From contig JAODTK010001366.1 in assembly GCA_026419785.1 (NCBI GenBank), positions 62,001 to 126,000 of the forward strand: a stretch of DNA of 64,000 bases, given 5' to 3'. Made by a program: the position numbers and the translations under genes. The stretch comes from Sclerodactyla briareus. Lineage: Eukaryota; Echinodermata; Holothuroidea; Dendrochirotida; Sclerodactylidae. The notes under the pieces are model-generated. The model did not search any database and was not told the origin of the DNA. It saw nothing but the letters and a program-made list of their open reading frames with translations. Each line of letters begins with the position of its first letter. Within the stretch, counting starts at the first letter, position 1. This document shows positions 12,898 through 24,086 of this stretch, piece by piece.

Positions 12898-12905
12898 AAA
12901 AAAAA

Positions 12906-13454
12906 ATGGGGATCATCGAGCCGATAAATGAAAAGAAATTAAATAAAATCTAAGGGAAATGGGGAACATCGAACCCTGAGAACATTGAACTGGGGAACGC
13001 CATACAGTGGGGGACATTACATAGACAGCTGCCCCCCCCCTTCCCAGAGGAGAAAGGTCAGCAGCATAGGTGCAGAGGGATTCATCCAGTCCAAACCGTG
13101 GTTCCTACCTACACCTGCGTTAATGTCCACGTGATGGATTACGAGGCAGCATTGCAGTTTCCTTCCCCATGTGACCAACAGGCTGCGCATCATAGTCAAG
13201 CGGGTGGAATGCACCAGCAGCCGGAATTAACTGGCGTGATGATACAGGGGTAGAGTTTGTTCCAACAGATTTTCCAATCACGCCAGATGCCGACAGCCAC
13301 TATAATTCTTCCTGTTCAGATGAGAAACTAACATTCCTGGCCGGGATCTGTACCAACTAATGCTCGCTTGGGGGTCCCCGCTGACAACTAGAATAATAAG
13401 GGACATGACCTGAATTTCTTTACTGCCTTCAACTCTCAAAAAATAATACAAGCA
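12906..13454. other. no gene recognised
   Basis: Nothing supported apart from a short C run (13029-13038) and an eight-base inverted pair GGCGTGAT / ATCACGCC spanning about 13233-13285. Confidence 0.4.
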
Positions 13455-13560
13455 GGGGTGGAAGAATGGCAGAGTGGGCAGTGGTGCTTGACTTTTTATA
13501 GATTTGATTCCAGCAGTCACAGAGTCACGGGACTTTTGTCTTGCCTGAACTTTGTTCAGG
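13455..13560 (+). mobile_element. tRNA-like SINE head (family D-SINE, Ser/Leu-tRNA-like)
   Basis: The segment 'aatggcagagtgggcagtgg' (A-box region, about 13468-13487) and 'gatttgattccagc' (B-box region, 13501-13514) are spaced as in a tRNA-derived promoter. The head resembles class II tRNAs ('ggcagagtgg...gcttgact'). Only one copy was found, so the family is tentative. Confidence 0.4.
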
Positions 13561-14489
13561 AGGACATAGTGATCCTTTGTGTGTGTGTGGTATGTCTGTC
13601 TGTGTCCGTATGTGCCGTTTGATCGCCCTAAACGGTAGAATGCGTCATGTTGTCAAACTGTGTGGAGGTGTATGGTAACGAGTTGTAAATGTGCATTCCA
13701 CTTCCAACCAGAATGGACCATACTCATTCGCGTATATTTGCATATTAATGAAAATTGGCCCAGAAGCTGTGGTACAAGATATCTCTTGATCGTTAGATGC
13801 TTTGGTGATGCAGTTCATCATATATAACAACTATGACGTGATATATGAAACTGATCAGATAGATCCAGAGTAGGTGTAAATTAAGTAGTCTAATTTGCAT
13901 TTTGAAGTAGGTTGAATTTACATGAAACTTCGTGGAGATGGTTCACAACCTTCAATTCCTGATCAATTTTTAACAACAGTCAAGGTCAGAAGGTCATGTA
14001 ATGTGAATAATTTTGATTTAAATTTGCATTTTTTTACAGTTTCGTTAAAAAGGGACACATCAATGAAAATGAATGCGTGCAGTTAGGGTGTTCGTAGAAA
14101 TGGTAGTTTTTGGATTTGGGGGTCAAACAAACATCTAATGACGAGGTCGAAAGGCACGAGCGAGGTATCAAGGGAATGCCATTTCAGGAGTTACCGGGAC
14201 AAAGACAAAAAACCGGTTAAGTATTGGATATGTGATAGAGCTCCATGTGCTTCATGGACGCCAAACCAACTCCCGCTTCGATGACACCTGGTCGCCCAAC
14301 TACAAGGGGTCAAAGTCGGGTTTGAGACCTTTCGGGCGATAGCATAGGTGGTATCTGATGACATTATGCTTTGACGGGCTTGGTGCACTACAATAGAGGC
14401 AAGAATTTTTCTAAAATAATATTTGTGCATGGTGCCTGATGGAAGAAAGCGAGAAACCATGATCGCGCAACCAGTCGAGACGCTGGGGG
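13561..14489. other. no gene recognised
   Basis: A short TG-rich microsatellite lies at about 13575-13605. A 146-codon minus-strand frame at 14191-14631 has no protein-like pattern and overlaps a SINE. Confidence 0.5.
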
Positions 14490-14850
14490 TGAGCGCTTTG
14501 TTACTTAGTGCGCTGTACTTGCATTGCCATGGGTGACGTCTGGTCTTCACTTGGGTTTGGCTGTAATGAGTGGATTGTGCAGGTGATATTGGCCATATAC
14601 TTGCTCTGTCACTGTGAGCAGTCAGCTGCATGGATATATGACTCTCGCTCCTTGGGTCCGGGAAGTGGTTCTAATCCTGGTAGTTCCCTATCGTCCTTTG
14701 GAGGGGTCATTAAATTGCTGTCCAGGGAGCAGGTTGGGACTTTGTTATACACCCCTGCCTTGATATCACCCAAGCTCTAGTCAAGAAGAAAAAATGATTT
14801 GTCGGCCGGGGTTCCTTGATGAGCGAGCCTCAATTGGCTTCTTCAATGAA
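14490..14850 (+). mobile_element. SINE family A, copy 2 (composite)
   Basis: The stretch at 14510-14570 ('atgggtgacgtctggtcttcac', then 'gggtttggctgta') matches the body of the copies at 3297-3340 and 39232-39290. A tRNA-like segment with B box 'tggttctaatcctgg' lies at about 14669-14683. The tail 'ttccttgatgagcgagcc...ttggcttc' (14811-14843) matches 32812-32837. The order suggests two partial copies joined, or one SINE inserted in another. Confidence 0.5.
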
Positions 14851-16019
14851 CTCACAGATATCCACCATTCCACAGAAATCCATGATTCAAGAGCCTTGTC
14901 CACTTAGGCATGTTACAAGCTAAATATTAGTGTTTCACCCAAATTCTTCTCACTGACACTTTCATTTTCACCACGGAAAAAATCATAAAGCATGCAAGTT
15001 AGAAATACCAGTGTTTCCACCGAAATTTTCTTTTTTCACAATTTTCCACAATTCGATTTTTTTTTCGTGCGAAAGCCAGCCAAGTTAGAGAAGGGGTCGA
15101 ATGAATGTAAAATAATGTAAAATTGGCAGGCGTTGCCAAAAAAACAAAAAAATCAAAATTGTGATGAATGAAAACTAACCCTCATTCATTTTGGGCGAGC
15201 ATGCCAGGATCATTGGAGAGGGGGGGGGGGGGATGATAACATAGGCCATCCCCCAATACTATACAATACAGCATGGGAGAGGATGTATACCTCCCATCAA
15301 CCACCCTCCCCCCGCAATTTATGCCTATGGAGTATAATGTGATTCGGTCACCAAATGCCTGGGGATAAAACCAGATTAAAACTGGATGGATGAAGAGAAA
15401 AGAAAGAGGGAGAAAAAAAGTATTTCAGCAATTGGAGAATCAATGGGAGAACTAAGCCTGACAGCAATCTTTCTTATGGGTGGACAGAAAGAAATGGGAC
15501 ATACCAGCATTCGTTAAACATTGCCTGGTTTTTGCTGGGGGCATATTCCACCTCGCTGTGCGGTTCGCCCCTTCCCCCTTCCTTCCCCCTTCCTTCCCCC
15601 CTCTTGAAGCCCGTACACTGTTGGTGTGCCCATGTGTTCCTTTGAGCATATAATACCATTCATAATTGAAGCATGAAGTACAAGAAGAATAATGGTCATG
15701 TGAATCCCACACCCAAAAGTTGGCTATGGCCTGTTGGGGGGCGGGGGGGGTAGCTTCCATCGGGGCATAGAGCAGAGGTAACAGAGTTCAGTATATTTAC
15801 TTGGCAATGTACTTGATCAGTGGAGTGGACTGGTAGTTAGTTTGGCGCAGTAGGGGTGGAACTCCTTGCCTGTTTGGTGCTTTCACACTTACTGGGTCTC
15901 AAGTGTGTATCAGACGAGTCTCTTCTATGATTGGTGGAATCCTGCACACCTACTGAATTTTTCTGGGAAGAAAGAAATAACAAGATGAGACTGAATCAGA
16001 ACGAAGGTTATAATAATAC
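14851..16019. other. no gene recognised; G run and CCTTCC tandem
   Basis: Contains a 14-base G run near 15218-15231 and a short CCTTCCCC tandem at 15570-15604. Three overlapping minus-strand frames at 15.45-15.76 kb are products of that tandem and are not genes. Confidence 0.5.
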
Positions 16020-16440
16020 AGTGCTTTTATAGGCTTTTTCCCACAGGCTCCAAGTGCTTCACAGGATACTACCCCTGATCATTAGTGAATGGTCACACCG
16101 TACTAGATAGCACGCATTTCTGGCTTGGTTCGCTTTCACGGGACGCACATTTCATACGTCACTCCATGTGTCCCCCGGGGGACTTCCCAATAGGGCCGCC
16201 ACATCAACATCCAGCGGCTCGCTACTCCTCACAAGCACTCACAAGGTTACCCACTTTAACACGTGGTGCGTGAGACATTTCGAGACATGCCCTTGTCCAA
16301 CAGCACTGCGGGAAAAATCTCGGGCCAATGGGCTCAAACTCCCACTCAATGGTTTTGCAGTCTGGAGCTTACTGATAAGCTAATCCGCCTCCAATGCGAG
16401 CTGCCAGTACGCCTGAGACAGCTAGTCTACCACTGCAGTT
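16020..16440 (-). mobile_element. tRNA-derived SINE, family B, copy 2
   Basis: Read on the minus strand, the head 'ggattagcttatcagtaagc' and 'gtgggagtttgagccc' (about 16395-16330) form the A and B box regions. Next come 'ccgcagtgctgttggacaag', 'gtgttaaagtgggtaacc' and the tail 'cactaatgatcaggggtag' (16095-16073), as in copy 1 at 5470-5835 and copy 3 at 47160-47570. It lies just past the 3' end of the LINE in the same orientation. Confidence 0.8.
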
Positions 16441-16629
16441 ACACTAATTGAATTTCCTGGCAGATGATGAGGCTATGGCTCAAAAAACCTAAACTGTTGT
16501 CCCATGTCTGGGGTGAAGATATCATAATTGGACTTGGTACTTGGTTAGAGATAAGGGCCAACACTCCTACGAGGAGCAAGACGTCCAGGATGGGGCTGGC
16601 AGCCCAACATAAACAAATTAGTCCCGTTC

Positions 16630-16870
16630 TCAAGCCAAGTGTAGATGGGTGCCCACAGCTGTCTTGAAAAAATGTTTATATTCCTCCTCAATGGATACAA
16701 TGCTGAATGGCAGTGCGTTCCAGTCTCGTACAGTTTTTGGGACGAAAGAGTATTTGTAGCAGCCATATTTGTTTGCCGCAATGGTGGTGTATGAATTGCA
16801 GTGCGTGTGCCGTGATTGACGCAGGCCAGGTTTGTAAGAGGTTTGACTTTGGGCAGGGGACAATGACCTA
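16630..16870 (-). pseudogene. LINE ORF2 C-terminal region
   Basis: An open stretch reads YGCYKYSFVPKTVRDWNALP in its middle, the hallmark 'F.prt...WN.LP' found near the C-terminus of CR1, L2, Rex1 and related LINEs. It is collinear with the RT remains upstream and ends at a stop near 16630. Confidence 0.85.
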
Positions 16871-16999
16871 AGCTGATGTTAAAAATACAAAGTCGTCTTG
16901 TTTTCTGCGGACGTCAATGGGGAATCCAAACCCAGGCTATTAACAATATGGGTAGCACACCCAGGGGCTCTAGATATATAGTAGGTGTGTGATTAAAGC

Positions 17000-18300
17000 G
17001 AGCCGCTCTTTTTGGAACAGATTCTAATAGGTCAAATTCTTTTTTGTATAAGGATCCAGGCTGAGGAGGGAAGCGTACTCAAAGCGGTCTGGACAAGTGA
17101 TTGTAGGCCTCAAGCTTGTTGTTGAGTCGGAGTAAAGGTTCATACGGATAAATCCCAAGGATCTGTTAGCTTTACCACCAATGTTCGATATGTGAGTATT
17201 CCAACTGAGGTTGTTTGAAAGAGTAAGAGTAAGCCCTAAATAAGGATGGTGGTCAACCACAGACAATACTTGCCACCCAGTGTGTAGGGGTGGAGCTTAC
17301 GAGATCGGGCATGAGTTAATGTCATGATAAAAAATTTATCAGTGGTAAATTTCATTGCCATTTATCTGACCATATGTAACTTCATTAGATCTTCTGGGAG
17401 ACATATCGAATCATCTTCATCTCTCACTCACGAACAAAACACAGTGGTCAGCAAGACGCACAAGAGAGCTGATGCACATCTGGGAGATCATTTAGATTAC
17501 AATAGGAAAAGGAGATGGGCCAGTACTGTTTTCCTGTGGGTTACACCGGCGGGACCTTTGCCACCTGATTCTCACGTTTACCACAACTCTTTGAGTGCGT
17601 GGGGAAAGAAAGCTTGGTACCCAAGTCAACAAGGGCCTTGTAGCCCATTCCAGCGAGTTTGGAAAGAAGCCTTTGAAGCCTTTATGTGGACAGGGTCAAA
17701 CGCTTTGGAGAAATCCTAATAGCATATCAACCTGAGATTTTATGTCCAGAGAAGTTGGCAAGGTCTTGAACGGTGAGGATTAATGGAGTCCGCAGAATAG
17801 CCACGCGAAAGCGTAGGTGTATGGTTAGACTGAATGATTTTCAAGATGACATGATCTGCGAGTGGATAATGTTTCGAGCAACTTGCGACGATGAGGGAAG
17901 TGAAACTGGGCGTAATTAGCAAGCCTGGTTCGATTCGCCTTTCTGAAAAAGGGGTGATGTTGGCAACCAAAATTCAGGGACCTCTCCGGCGTTCAAAGAT
18001 CTCGAACGATGAGGGTAAGGGCCGGGCAATCTCCTCGCCGGTATAAGCTATCATATCCTAGCAGGTATATCGTCTGGGCCAGAAGCTTTTGTGGGGGGGA
18101 GCCCAGGTCTTTAACACAGCTTTAAGACCAGAGTTTCAACAGTAATATTTCCCATGAGCGGAATGAATATTAGCTAGACAACGGGAACGCTTGGATTTTC
18201 ACTCGTGAACACAGAACAAACCTGCTTAATTAGAATATCTGCTTTTGCCGCATTTCAGCCACAACATCCCGTTCTGCCGATAATGGCCGGGATGCCAACC
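17000..18300 (-). pseudogene. LINE reverse transcriptase remains
   Basis: A fragment near 17940-17860 fits PLFKKGxxxxPxxYRPVSL, the start of the RT domain. FSKAFDPVH lies near 17713, NDLPDV near 17485, and the thumb segment with YLGLTL, LSWNTHI, KANRSLGFIR and YTKKNL at 17245-17030. The YADD-type box is not intact. Frames change several times. Confidence 0.8.
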
Positions 18301-18699
18301 GTGTGGTCAACCCTAAGGCTCTGAATGAAACCAGAAAATTCTTGGGGATTCCAAACAAATCATTTTTATGTAGTCCGATAAGAATCCTGATTTATGTGTT
18401 TCTCTCGAATTTACGATAATCGTTCACAGCGATTTAGTATTTAATCTCACGGTGAGAGTTATAGCACCGTGGTTTGCGCTGTGCATGCGTCTGTCCTGCT
18501 ATCAAGCCATGGAGAGATGGCGCTTTCTCACAATTTTGCAGGGGATGAATGAATCCATAGCATCCTGGATGGTAGCACGAACTCGTTGTAGAGGGAGTTC
18601 ACTGGGACCTCAGAAGTAGAGTGGGAAGTCACGAACCTCTCGGTCCAATCCTCATGTGCGCTTTAAACCTTCAAATCTGCTACGGACATGTATATTTTT

Positions 18700-19420
18700 T
18701 CGTGGTCTTGTTTAGAGATCTGGGTTTGTGCGAACAAGGATAACGGAATGCCCATCATGGTCACTGATCCGGGCAGACCCAGGGATCGCTCACCACGTGT
18801 CGGGTCGTCGTAAAAACGAGGTCAAGAATGTTATTGACTCTAGTGGGTGACCTGACGATCTGTTCTAGACCAAAAATCTGCCCTGCGATGTTCAGAATTG
18901 ACGGAGAAGGTTTGTGACATATGACCGCCAGCCAGCACGGACAGAAAGGAAAGCCACAGTCAGTCTATGCTAGGGAAGTTAAAATCCCCTCCTAAAATGA
19001 TATGGCAGTGAGCGAGTTACAAATCGAATCTAATGGCAGCGCAATGAATCCAGATACTCGGCAGAGTTACAGAGGGTGGGAGATCTGTAAGGAGCCAATG
19101 TGAATCTTGGCACAGTGTATTTTGACATAGACCAAAAACTATCTCGCAATTGAGTCTAAACGACCCGATGGGAAGCCACCAGGTCGTTGCGCAGGGCCAA
19201 CAAGAACCCCCTCCCCTAGATATTCGTGTTCCTTCTTTCGGACGACATGTACAGTCAGAGGGGAAGCTCACTACTAGGCTAGTAATTCAGTGGTTCTGTA
19301 CCTATATCACATCAGGACTATAGTTTTCAATACTCACTCCAGGTCAGCCACCTTGTTGTTGATACTACAGAAATTATTAACCATTACACTTCAGAATTTC
19401 TATTCCTGTTATGAAGAACG
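18700..19420 (-). pseudogene. LINE endonuclease domain remains
   Basis: Pieces reading NNKVADLE (about 19380), FPSDCT (about 19265), RISRGGG (about 19220) and, further on, NILDLVFTTTRHVVSDP and DHDGHSVI (18840-18730) follow the order of apurinic-like endonucleases of CR1/L2 LINEs. In that family GGGV-type and SDH motifs mark the core and the final catalytic histidine region. Several frame changes are present. Confidence 0.75.
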
Positions 19421-19689
19421 GTACGATGCACAAAGGTCTCTTGAGGAGGTATTAGAACCAGTAGTACGAGTTATCTATCAATTTTAAGGGAAATAGGTCT
19501 TGGAATTGAATCAGCAGTGCTACGGCGAGAAGACCTAATGTTAACTGACTGGGGAAGAGTAGAACAAGAGGTAAGCTAACATATCCCCATTGGATTCACC
19601 CAGACAGGAGAAAAACTATTACTGAGGCTAGCATCAGAAGCTAGCAACAGACGGGAATAAGCCATGATTAGGGTTGTCGCAGTTGATAC

Positions 19690-19880
19690 TTATCAACTTA
19701 CGGTACGTCTTGCAACAATGTCGTATGAGGAAGACATCTGCCCATACATCCCACATGGGTACCAGCTTGTCACATGGTCACAGCAGACGCACGCTGGCCC
19801 CCATTTTCAGCCTTGCTGCAATCACACAGGGATATTTCGGATTATAAGGACCGGGTTTTCGATGTAGGTCGCCCCGCTTG
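19690..19880 (-). pseudogene. LINE ORF start: degenerate 2A-like motif and PHD-like cysteine cluster
   Basis: Positions 19874-19848 (minus) encode GDLHRKPGP, close to the 2A consensus D(V/I)ExNPGP but with substitutions at the E and N positions. Right after it come YNPKYPC, then pieces reading CSKA, CDK and HVGCMG in shifting frames, which fits a PHD or related zinc-binding finger (Cys-X2-Cys ... CDxWxHxxC). This arrangement is known at the start of 2A-bearing CR1/L2 LINEs of sea urchin, amphioxus and molluscs. In active relatives 2A gives ribosome skipping and can affect where the upstream peptide goes. Confidence 0.65.
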
Positions 19881-20999
19881 GAAAAGTTAATACAATGAGG
19901 GCAGACAGGCATGATGTCAACCGGTATGTTGTGAGAGTTGATGAGTTAATATGAGACCCCAAATTAACATGAGGGAGGGTACACACAATGTGTGAGGGTC
20001 TCACGTCAAAATATGATATGTCAGGTGCAAACAATAAGTCTAGGCCCACCATGATCGTCCCCCCACCCCGTCCTGAGCGGGGGGACAACGGAAAGCTTGA
20101 GGCCCTTACGATAGATGCCACGACCAGCAAAAAAAAAATGCACGAAGCAAGACCATAGCTGGCCCGAGCAACCAAACTAGGCCAACGGGTAAGCTAGATA
20201 AACCAAGAGCAACGCCCAAGTATAAACTAGGATAGATAAACGGATTAAATTGCGACAGCAATTAGCCTAGAATTAGATGCGTGCAATCGGACCATTGTCC
20301 CATGCCAAAAAAAAACCATCTCACAATAGCCGTTGTCACACAGGTGCCAGACAGGCTATAAAAAGTCGCGACAGTTATAGTTGTATATAGTAGTGATTAT
20401 ACGTTACGAATCGGCTCCAATTCCAACAAAGGGGAGGGGCACACGTGACATCGAAGCTCATGGGGCAACAAACTGCATACGATGATACGGTCCGGGTAAG
20501 CTGGGACAAGCTAGATGATACGGTAGGCTGGAGCTAGTTAGGCTGGGAAAAACAAAATCACAACAAAGGCCGGTCCGAGAAACACAGCCAGAAATGAGAA
20601 GAAAATAAAATTTTCCGCGCGAAAAGTCCTATAATAGTGTATATAGATGTTAGATGGTGAGGAAACACTAGCGACACTGCAGGATCCACAAAAAATTCGC
20701 GGCAAAAGGTTTTTGTAAAATCGCCCCCCCCGAAAACCCGAAGAGAAGAGAAATTACGGTCGAGGATCGAGGACTTCGCGCGCCTGGGGCTGCCAACCTC
20801 ATGACTAATGACTACAATACCACTGACATCCAATTTGGGAGAGTTCCTTGTGTTATACTGGAATGAACAAACACTTCCCAATGATCCTGCACTAAATGTA
20901 TGAGGATTCCATTGGTCCCACTGATCAATAAACGAGATACAGACCAATTAACAATAACTCCTAAAATAAACCCGAGGATAATGACCAGTGATCCCACAT
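19881..20999. other. probable LINE 5' region, then unassigned sequence
   Basis: The first part lies upstream of the 2A-like motif on the minus strand and probably includes LINE ORF1 or 5' UTR; MPVCPHCINFSKR runs straight into the 2A-like motif in frame. Past about 20200 nothing is recognised. A 129-codon minus-strand frame at 20558-20947 has no recognisable motif. Confidence 0.4.
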
Positions 21000-21000
21000 A

Positions 21001-21165
21001 TTTTAGGGAATAATGAACAGCTACTCGGGCCTTTGTTGCAGAATAGAACGGGTGACTTCATAATAGGAGGTTAGAAAAGCCTGAGGCGCAGCCGAGGGCT
21101 TTTCGTGACTATTATGACGTCAAACCTTTTCAAAAAAGAAGGGCCCAAGTACAGTTATCATTCCC
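21001..21165. mobile_element. MITE family G, copy 1
   Basis: The left arm starts TTTAGGGAATAATGAACAG and includes CGGGCCTTTGTTGC and ATAATAGGAGG; the right arm is its degenerate reverse complement (TATTATGACGTCAAACC ... GGGCCCAAGTACAGTTATCA ... TTCCC, ending about 21165). The centre (21075-21103) is a hairpin, aaaagcctgagg/cgcagccgaggg. Other copies are at 24087-24215 and 28386-28535. There is no coding capacity. The autonomous partner is unknown. Confidence 0.75.
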
Positions 21166-21169
21166 ATTC

Positions 21170-21560
21170 ATAAATTACCTTATCACTTCACTTATTGTTT
21201 CATACGGAAAGTGTGATACTAATGAATAAAAATTGGTGGCGACACCGTGTCAAGGAGTGTTTGATATAAACTGGCAATGCTACATGTGCGGCATGCAACT
21301 TGTACGTCGGCCCCTGTTTTTTATTGTGTTTGCGCCGGGCACTCTCTATAAACCGCAATAATTGATGTGGACATTTGTTGTGCGTGCGTGTCGGTGACTT
21401 CCAAACGTAGAAGCAAGCATTGCGTGTCGCGCGCCTATTTATTTGGTCAGCGGTTGTTTAGTAACAGAATGATAACCAGTTTTATAATTCATTTTTACAT
21501 GCTAATTCTACATACATAGGTCACATGGTATTTATGAATAAATACTAATAGCCCATGTGG
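21170..21560 (+). repeat. repeat L, copy 1, next to MITE G
   Basis: Matches 24285-24645 in order and orientation: 'cttcactta', 'tttcaaggagt', 'cattgcgtgtcgcgcg', 'tatttatttggtcag', 'ctaattctacatacata...gtcacatg...tatttatgaata'. In both places L sits just right of a G copy, but the G copy at 28386 lacks it. Confidence 0.65.
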
Positions 21561-21891
21561 GTATGTAGTTTCATCAATATTTTGTATCTAAGTGGTGAGT
21601 ATTCTGACAGATAAGCCCTTCAGCATGTAGAGACTAACATAAGGCAACTGTGCACACCCGCACTGATGTAACAGCAAATCCATGAATAGGCCGACGAATT
21701 ACCATTTTTCTCCGCTTCTGTGGTTTCCTGGATACATTTTCTGGTTCCAGTATGTCAGTTATTCTATCCTGCTCTATAGTATAATCTTCCTTTGTCCTCT
21801 CCACTGGTGGCAGAGGAGGCAGATGCCGTGCATGGAGTTTCTGTGGATGACAAAAATGGGACTCACATCCTGCTGAAATATCCACCCTCCG

Positions 21892-21930
21892 TCCGTCCGT
21901 CCATCCATCCATTCATTTCATTCTTTTATT
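21892..21930. repeat. short CCGT/CCAT/CATT microsatellite
   Basis: Three or four copies each of CCGT, CCAT and CATT-like units in series. Overlapping short frames across it are not genes. Confidence 0.7.
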
Positions 21931-22073
21931 TTTTTCATTTAAATTTATTTGAACATGGAGTGCCCATTTCTCTCCATCCTCCTTTATGTCTCCCGTTTCA
22001 GATGCCCAGCACTCACTGGCATGATACATGAAACTATGCACACAGGTGATGTATGAAGAGCTACAAGTTTTAA

Positions 22074-22511
22074 AGGGAAATTCCAGCCAAGAATGTTTAA
22101 ATGTCATATGAATCGTGCATTGAAAATCCATGGCAATCAAAGTTGTTTCATGTTCATAGCATGTTCGGTTATAAAAGCTAACACTCAATACGAATTTTTA
22201 AAGATTATTTACATTTAATCACCACTGCTAGTGGGCAATTTTGCAAATTGGCAACATTTGATGATGTCATATCTACCAATTTTGAAGAAAAGGTTGCCAA
22301 GAATTATGTAGTTTTCCCGCATAATTGGTAGATATGACATCATAAAAAGGTTGCCAGTTTGCCAAAATCACCAAATTATATGAAATTTGAGGAAGCCATA
22401 TCTTCCCAATAGAACATGCTATGAACCTGGAACAAAAGTGATATTTAAATGTTTTATTCTCTCTTTAACATTATAACACAAAAAGAGTATTAATTTGGCA
22501 GGACTTTGCCT
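22074..22511. mobile_element. foldback MITE with TTAA target duplication
   Basis: The 438 bp element is bounded by TTAA at 22070-22073 and 22512-22515. The ends AGGGAAATTCCAGCC and (reverse complement) AGGCAAAGTCCTGCC are inverted repeats. Inside, 22152-22166 (GTTCATAGCATGTTC) is perfectly complementary to 22412-22426, and the 21 bases at 22261-22281 to those at 22323-22343, so nearly the whole element can fold on itself. TTAA target sites are typical of piggyBac and Kolobok elements; AG ends fit Kolobok better, but this is inference. Confidence 0.75.
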
Positions 22512-22515
22512 TTAA

Positions 22516-24086
22516 TGACGGGCATTTGCATGTCTGAACAGGCAGTATTCTGTGAGTTTAATAGTAAAAAGGGTCCGCGGACATTCCTCTGACCCACCTC
22601 CACACAGCGGCCTAACATGCCCATGGCATCTGAAGATGAATCAGTGCTAGAATTTCAGATGCAGTCTGCTATGAAACAAGTTGAGTTGCATGCAAAAAAC
22701 GGTTTTGAAGAACATTAATGAAACATGAGTTACATACCACAGGATGAAGCATTAAGATATGAGTACCTCGCTTGTCAGTGAGCATTATTACATTGCCTTT
22801 TAATAGGGTCCAATGGTCAATTGGTAATGTAACAGATTCCCAGCAACTAGGACAGTTGAAAGAGGAGAGGACATTTGAAACACCCACAAAAAGGATTCTA
22901 GCATTATGCCCTGTTAAGTTATTCCGATATACTTTTGAGGAATTTAGGATGCCACATGGAAAAGGATGTAGAGGTCCCCCATAGGCTCGCTCTAGAAAAT
23001 GCTGCAATTTTGGTTCTTGATAAAAGGAAGGCAAAATAGTTTGAATTCATGTCTCATTTATCATTTGTCTGTCACAGGGTCTTCAAAAGTACATATTCTA
23101 CTCTGACTTTGTATTCCATCGGATTCTACTGTAATCCCAGTGACATCATAAGGTGAATTTCACAATGGTTGATGCCTTATTGGCACACTCGGATTGGCTG
23201 TAAATCAGTTCTGGGGATTTGGTTCCACAATGTAACAAACAGAAATGACTGAAGGTCGAGTCATATTTCCAAGGCCATGTGCTTCAGACAGCAATTGCAC
23301 GCCTGTGTCAATCATACTAGGAGAGATGCCTGCCTCCTGTTACGTCAGATAGGATGCTGCTGCGAGTATACTGGAGTGAGTCTGATCAATCCGGCCTACG
23401 AGAGCAAATATTCGTCCAATTTGGTAAACTCATCCTATACGCGACACAATGTCTACCATTCAAATACACACACAAACAAACAACAGAATTTCGAAGCACA
23501 CAAAATCCTCCTACAAATATTGGATCGATTCTTCCACCTGCCCACGTTCGCATCGTTTCCGTGGAATAATAACTGAGAATGGATAGCCTGGAGTCAGCCA
23601 CTTATTTCACAGCTCAGCAACTCAGGAATAATAAGAGAGTTATCACAAGTCAATCACTGTGGTGAGTTGTGCAATGTGCTGCTGAACATGAACAATTATT
23701 AAAGTTGAAGACATGAAAATATGTCCGATGAAATTTGTTCTTTTGGCATGTGAATTGAAGAGAAAAATCAGAGAAATATTCCGTATCTGCTATTTGGTGG
23801 CTAATTGAAAAAGGTGTGACAATCAGTCTGATCCAGATTTACCTTAATTTTGGGTAAAATCGTAAATTTGGGTTCACGAGTTAGAGGGTAGACAATTTTC
23901 AAAAAATGCACTCAGTTTTGATGAATTGATACATTGTTTAGTGGTTACATTCAATTCATTGCCTGCCTGCACGCACTGCTAATATCTATTTCATCCGCAC
24001 TGATATAAACGCCCGATAATGATCGGACTCAAGAGTACCTATAACTACACTCAATATAAGGGCTTTTGACCTAAATTTAGATGTGA
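22516..24086. other. no gene assigned; one two-strand open region
   Basis: At 22669-23034 both strands stay open: plus 22808-22984 (VQWSIGNVTDSQQLGQLKEE...) and minus 23022-22700 (QHFLERAYGGPLHPFPCG...). Both read as protein-like, neither is recognised, and no splice sites decide between them. The rest has no supported feature. Confidence 0.35.

Larger units (their letters stand above)
11190..12905 (+). mobile_element. family E non-autonomous element, copy 1 (tandem core + GATA microsatellite + terminal hairpin)
   Basis: Two direct repeats of about 320-340 bp (11200-11515 and 11530-11860) are followed by degenerate monomers of about 160-210 bp, recognisable by 'gaggagatgc', 'gaggagacgc' and 'tagagatgca' (12326, 12508, 12768) and by 'ccatcaaagc' (11873, 12082). 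The core ends in a GATA microsatellite (12822-12846), then a hairpin, then an A run. The minus-strand segment 54985-56370 has the same blocks in the same order. There is no coding frame. The layout is like the pearl type elements of molluscs and Helentron-related non-autonomous elements; that assignment is inference. The 5' end is not fixed. Confidence 0.75.
16540..19880 (-). mobile_element. decayed CR1/L2-like non-LTR retrotransposon (LINE)
   Basis: On the minus strand the remains of one long ORF2-type protein appear in order: a 2A-like and cysteine-rich start (19880-19690), apurinic endonuclease (about 19420-18700), reverse transcriptase (about 18300-17000) and the conserved C-terminal region (16870-16630). 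The frame changes many times, so the element is dead. LINEs of this clade move by target-primed reverse transcription. Signatures such as FSKAFDPVH, NDLPDV, KANRSLGFIR and FVPKTVRDWNALP place it in the Jockey/CR1/L2 group; the exact clade is not resolved. The 5' end probably extends past 19880. Confidence 0.85.

Noticed and set aside
14191-14631. 146-codon minus-strand frame
   Set aside because: Overlaps SINE sequence and shows no protein-like pattern or splice context.
15452-15760. Three overlapping Gly/Arg-rich minus-strand frames
   Set aside because: Produced by the CCTTCCCC tandem repeat read in three phases.
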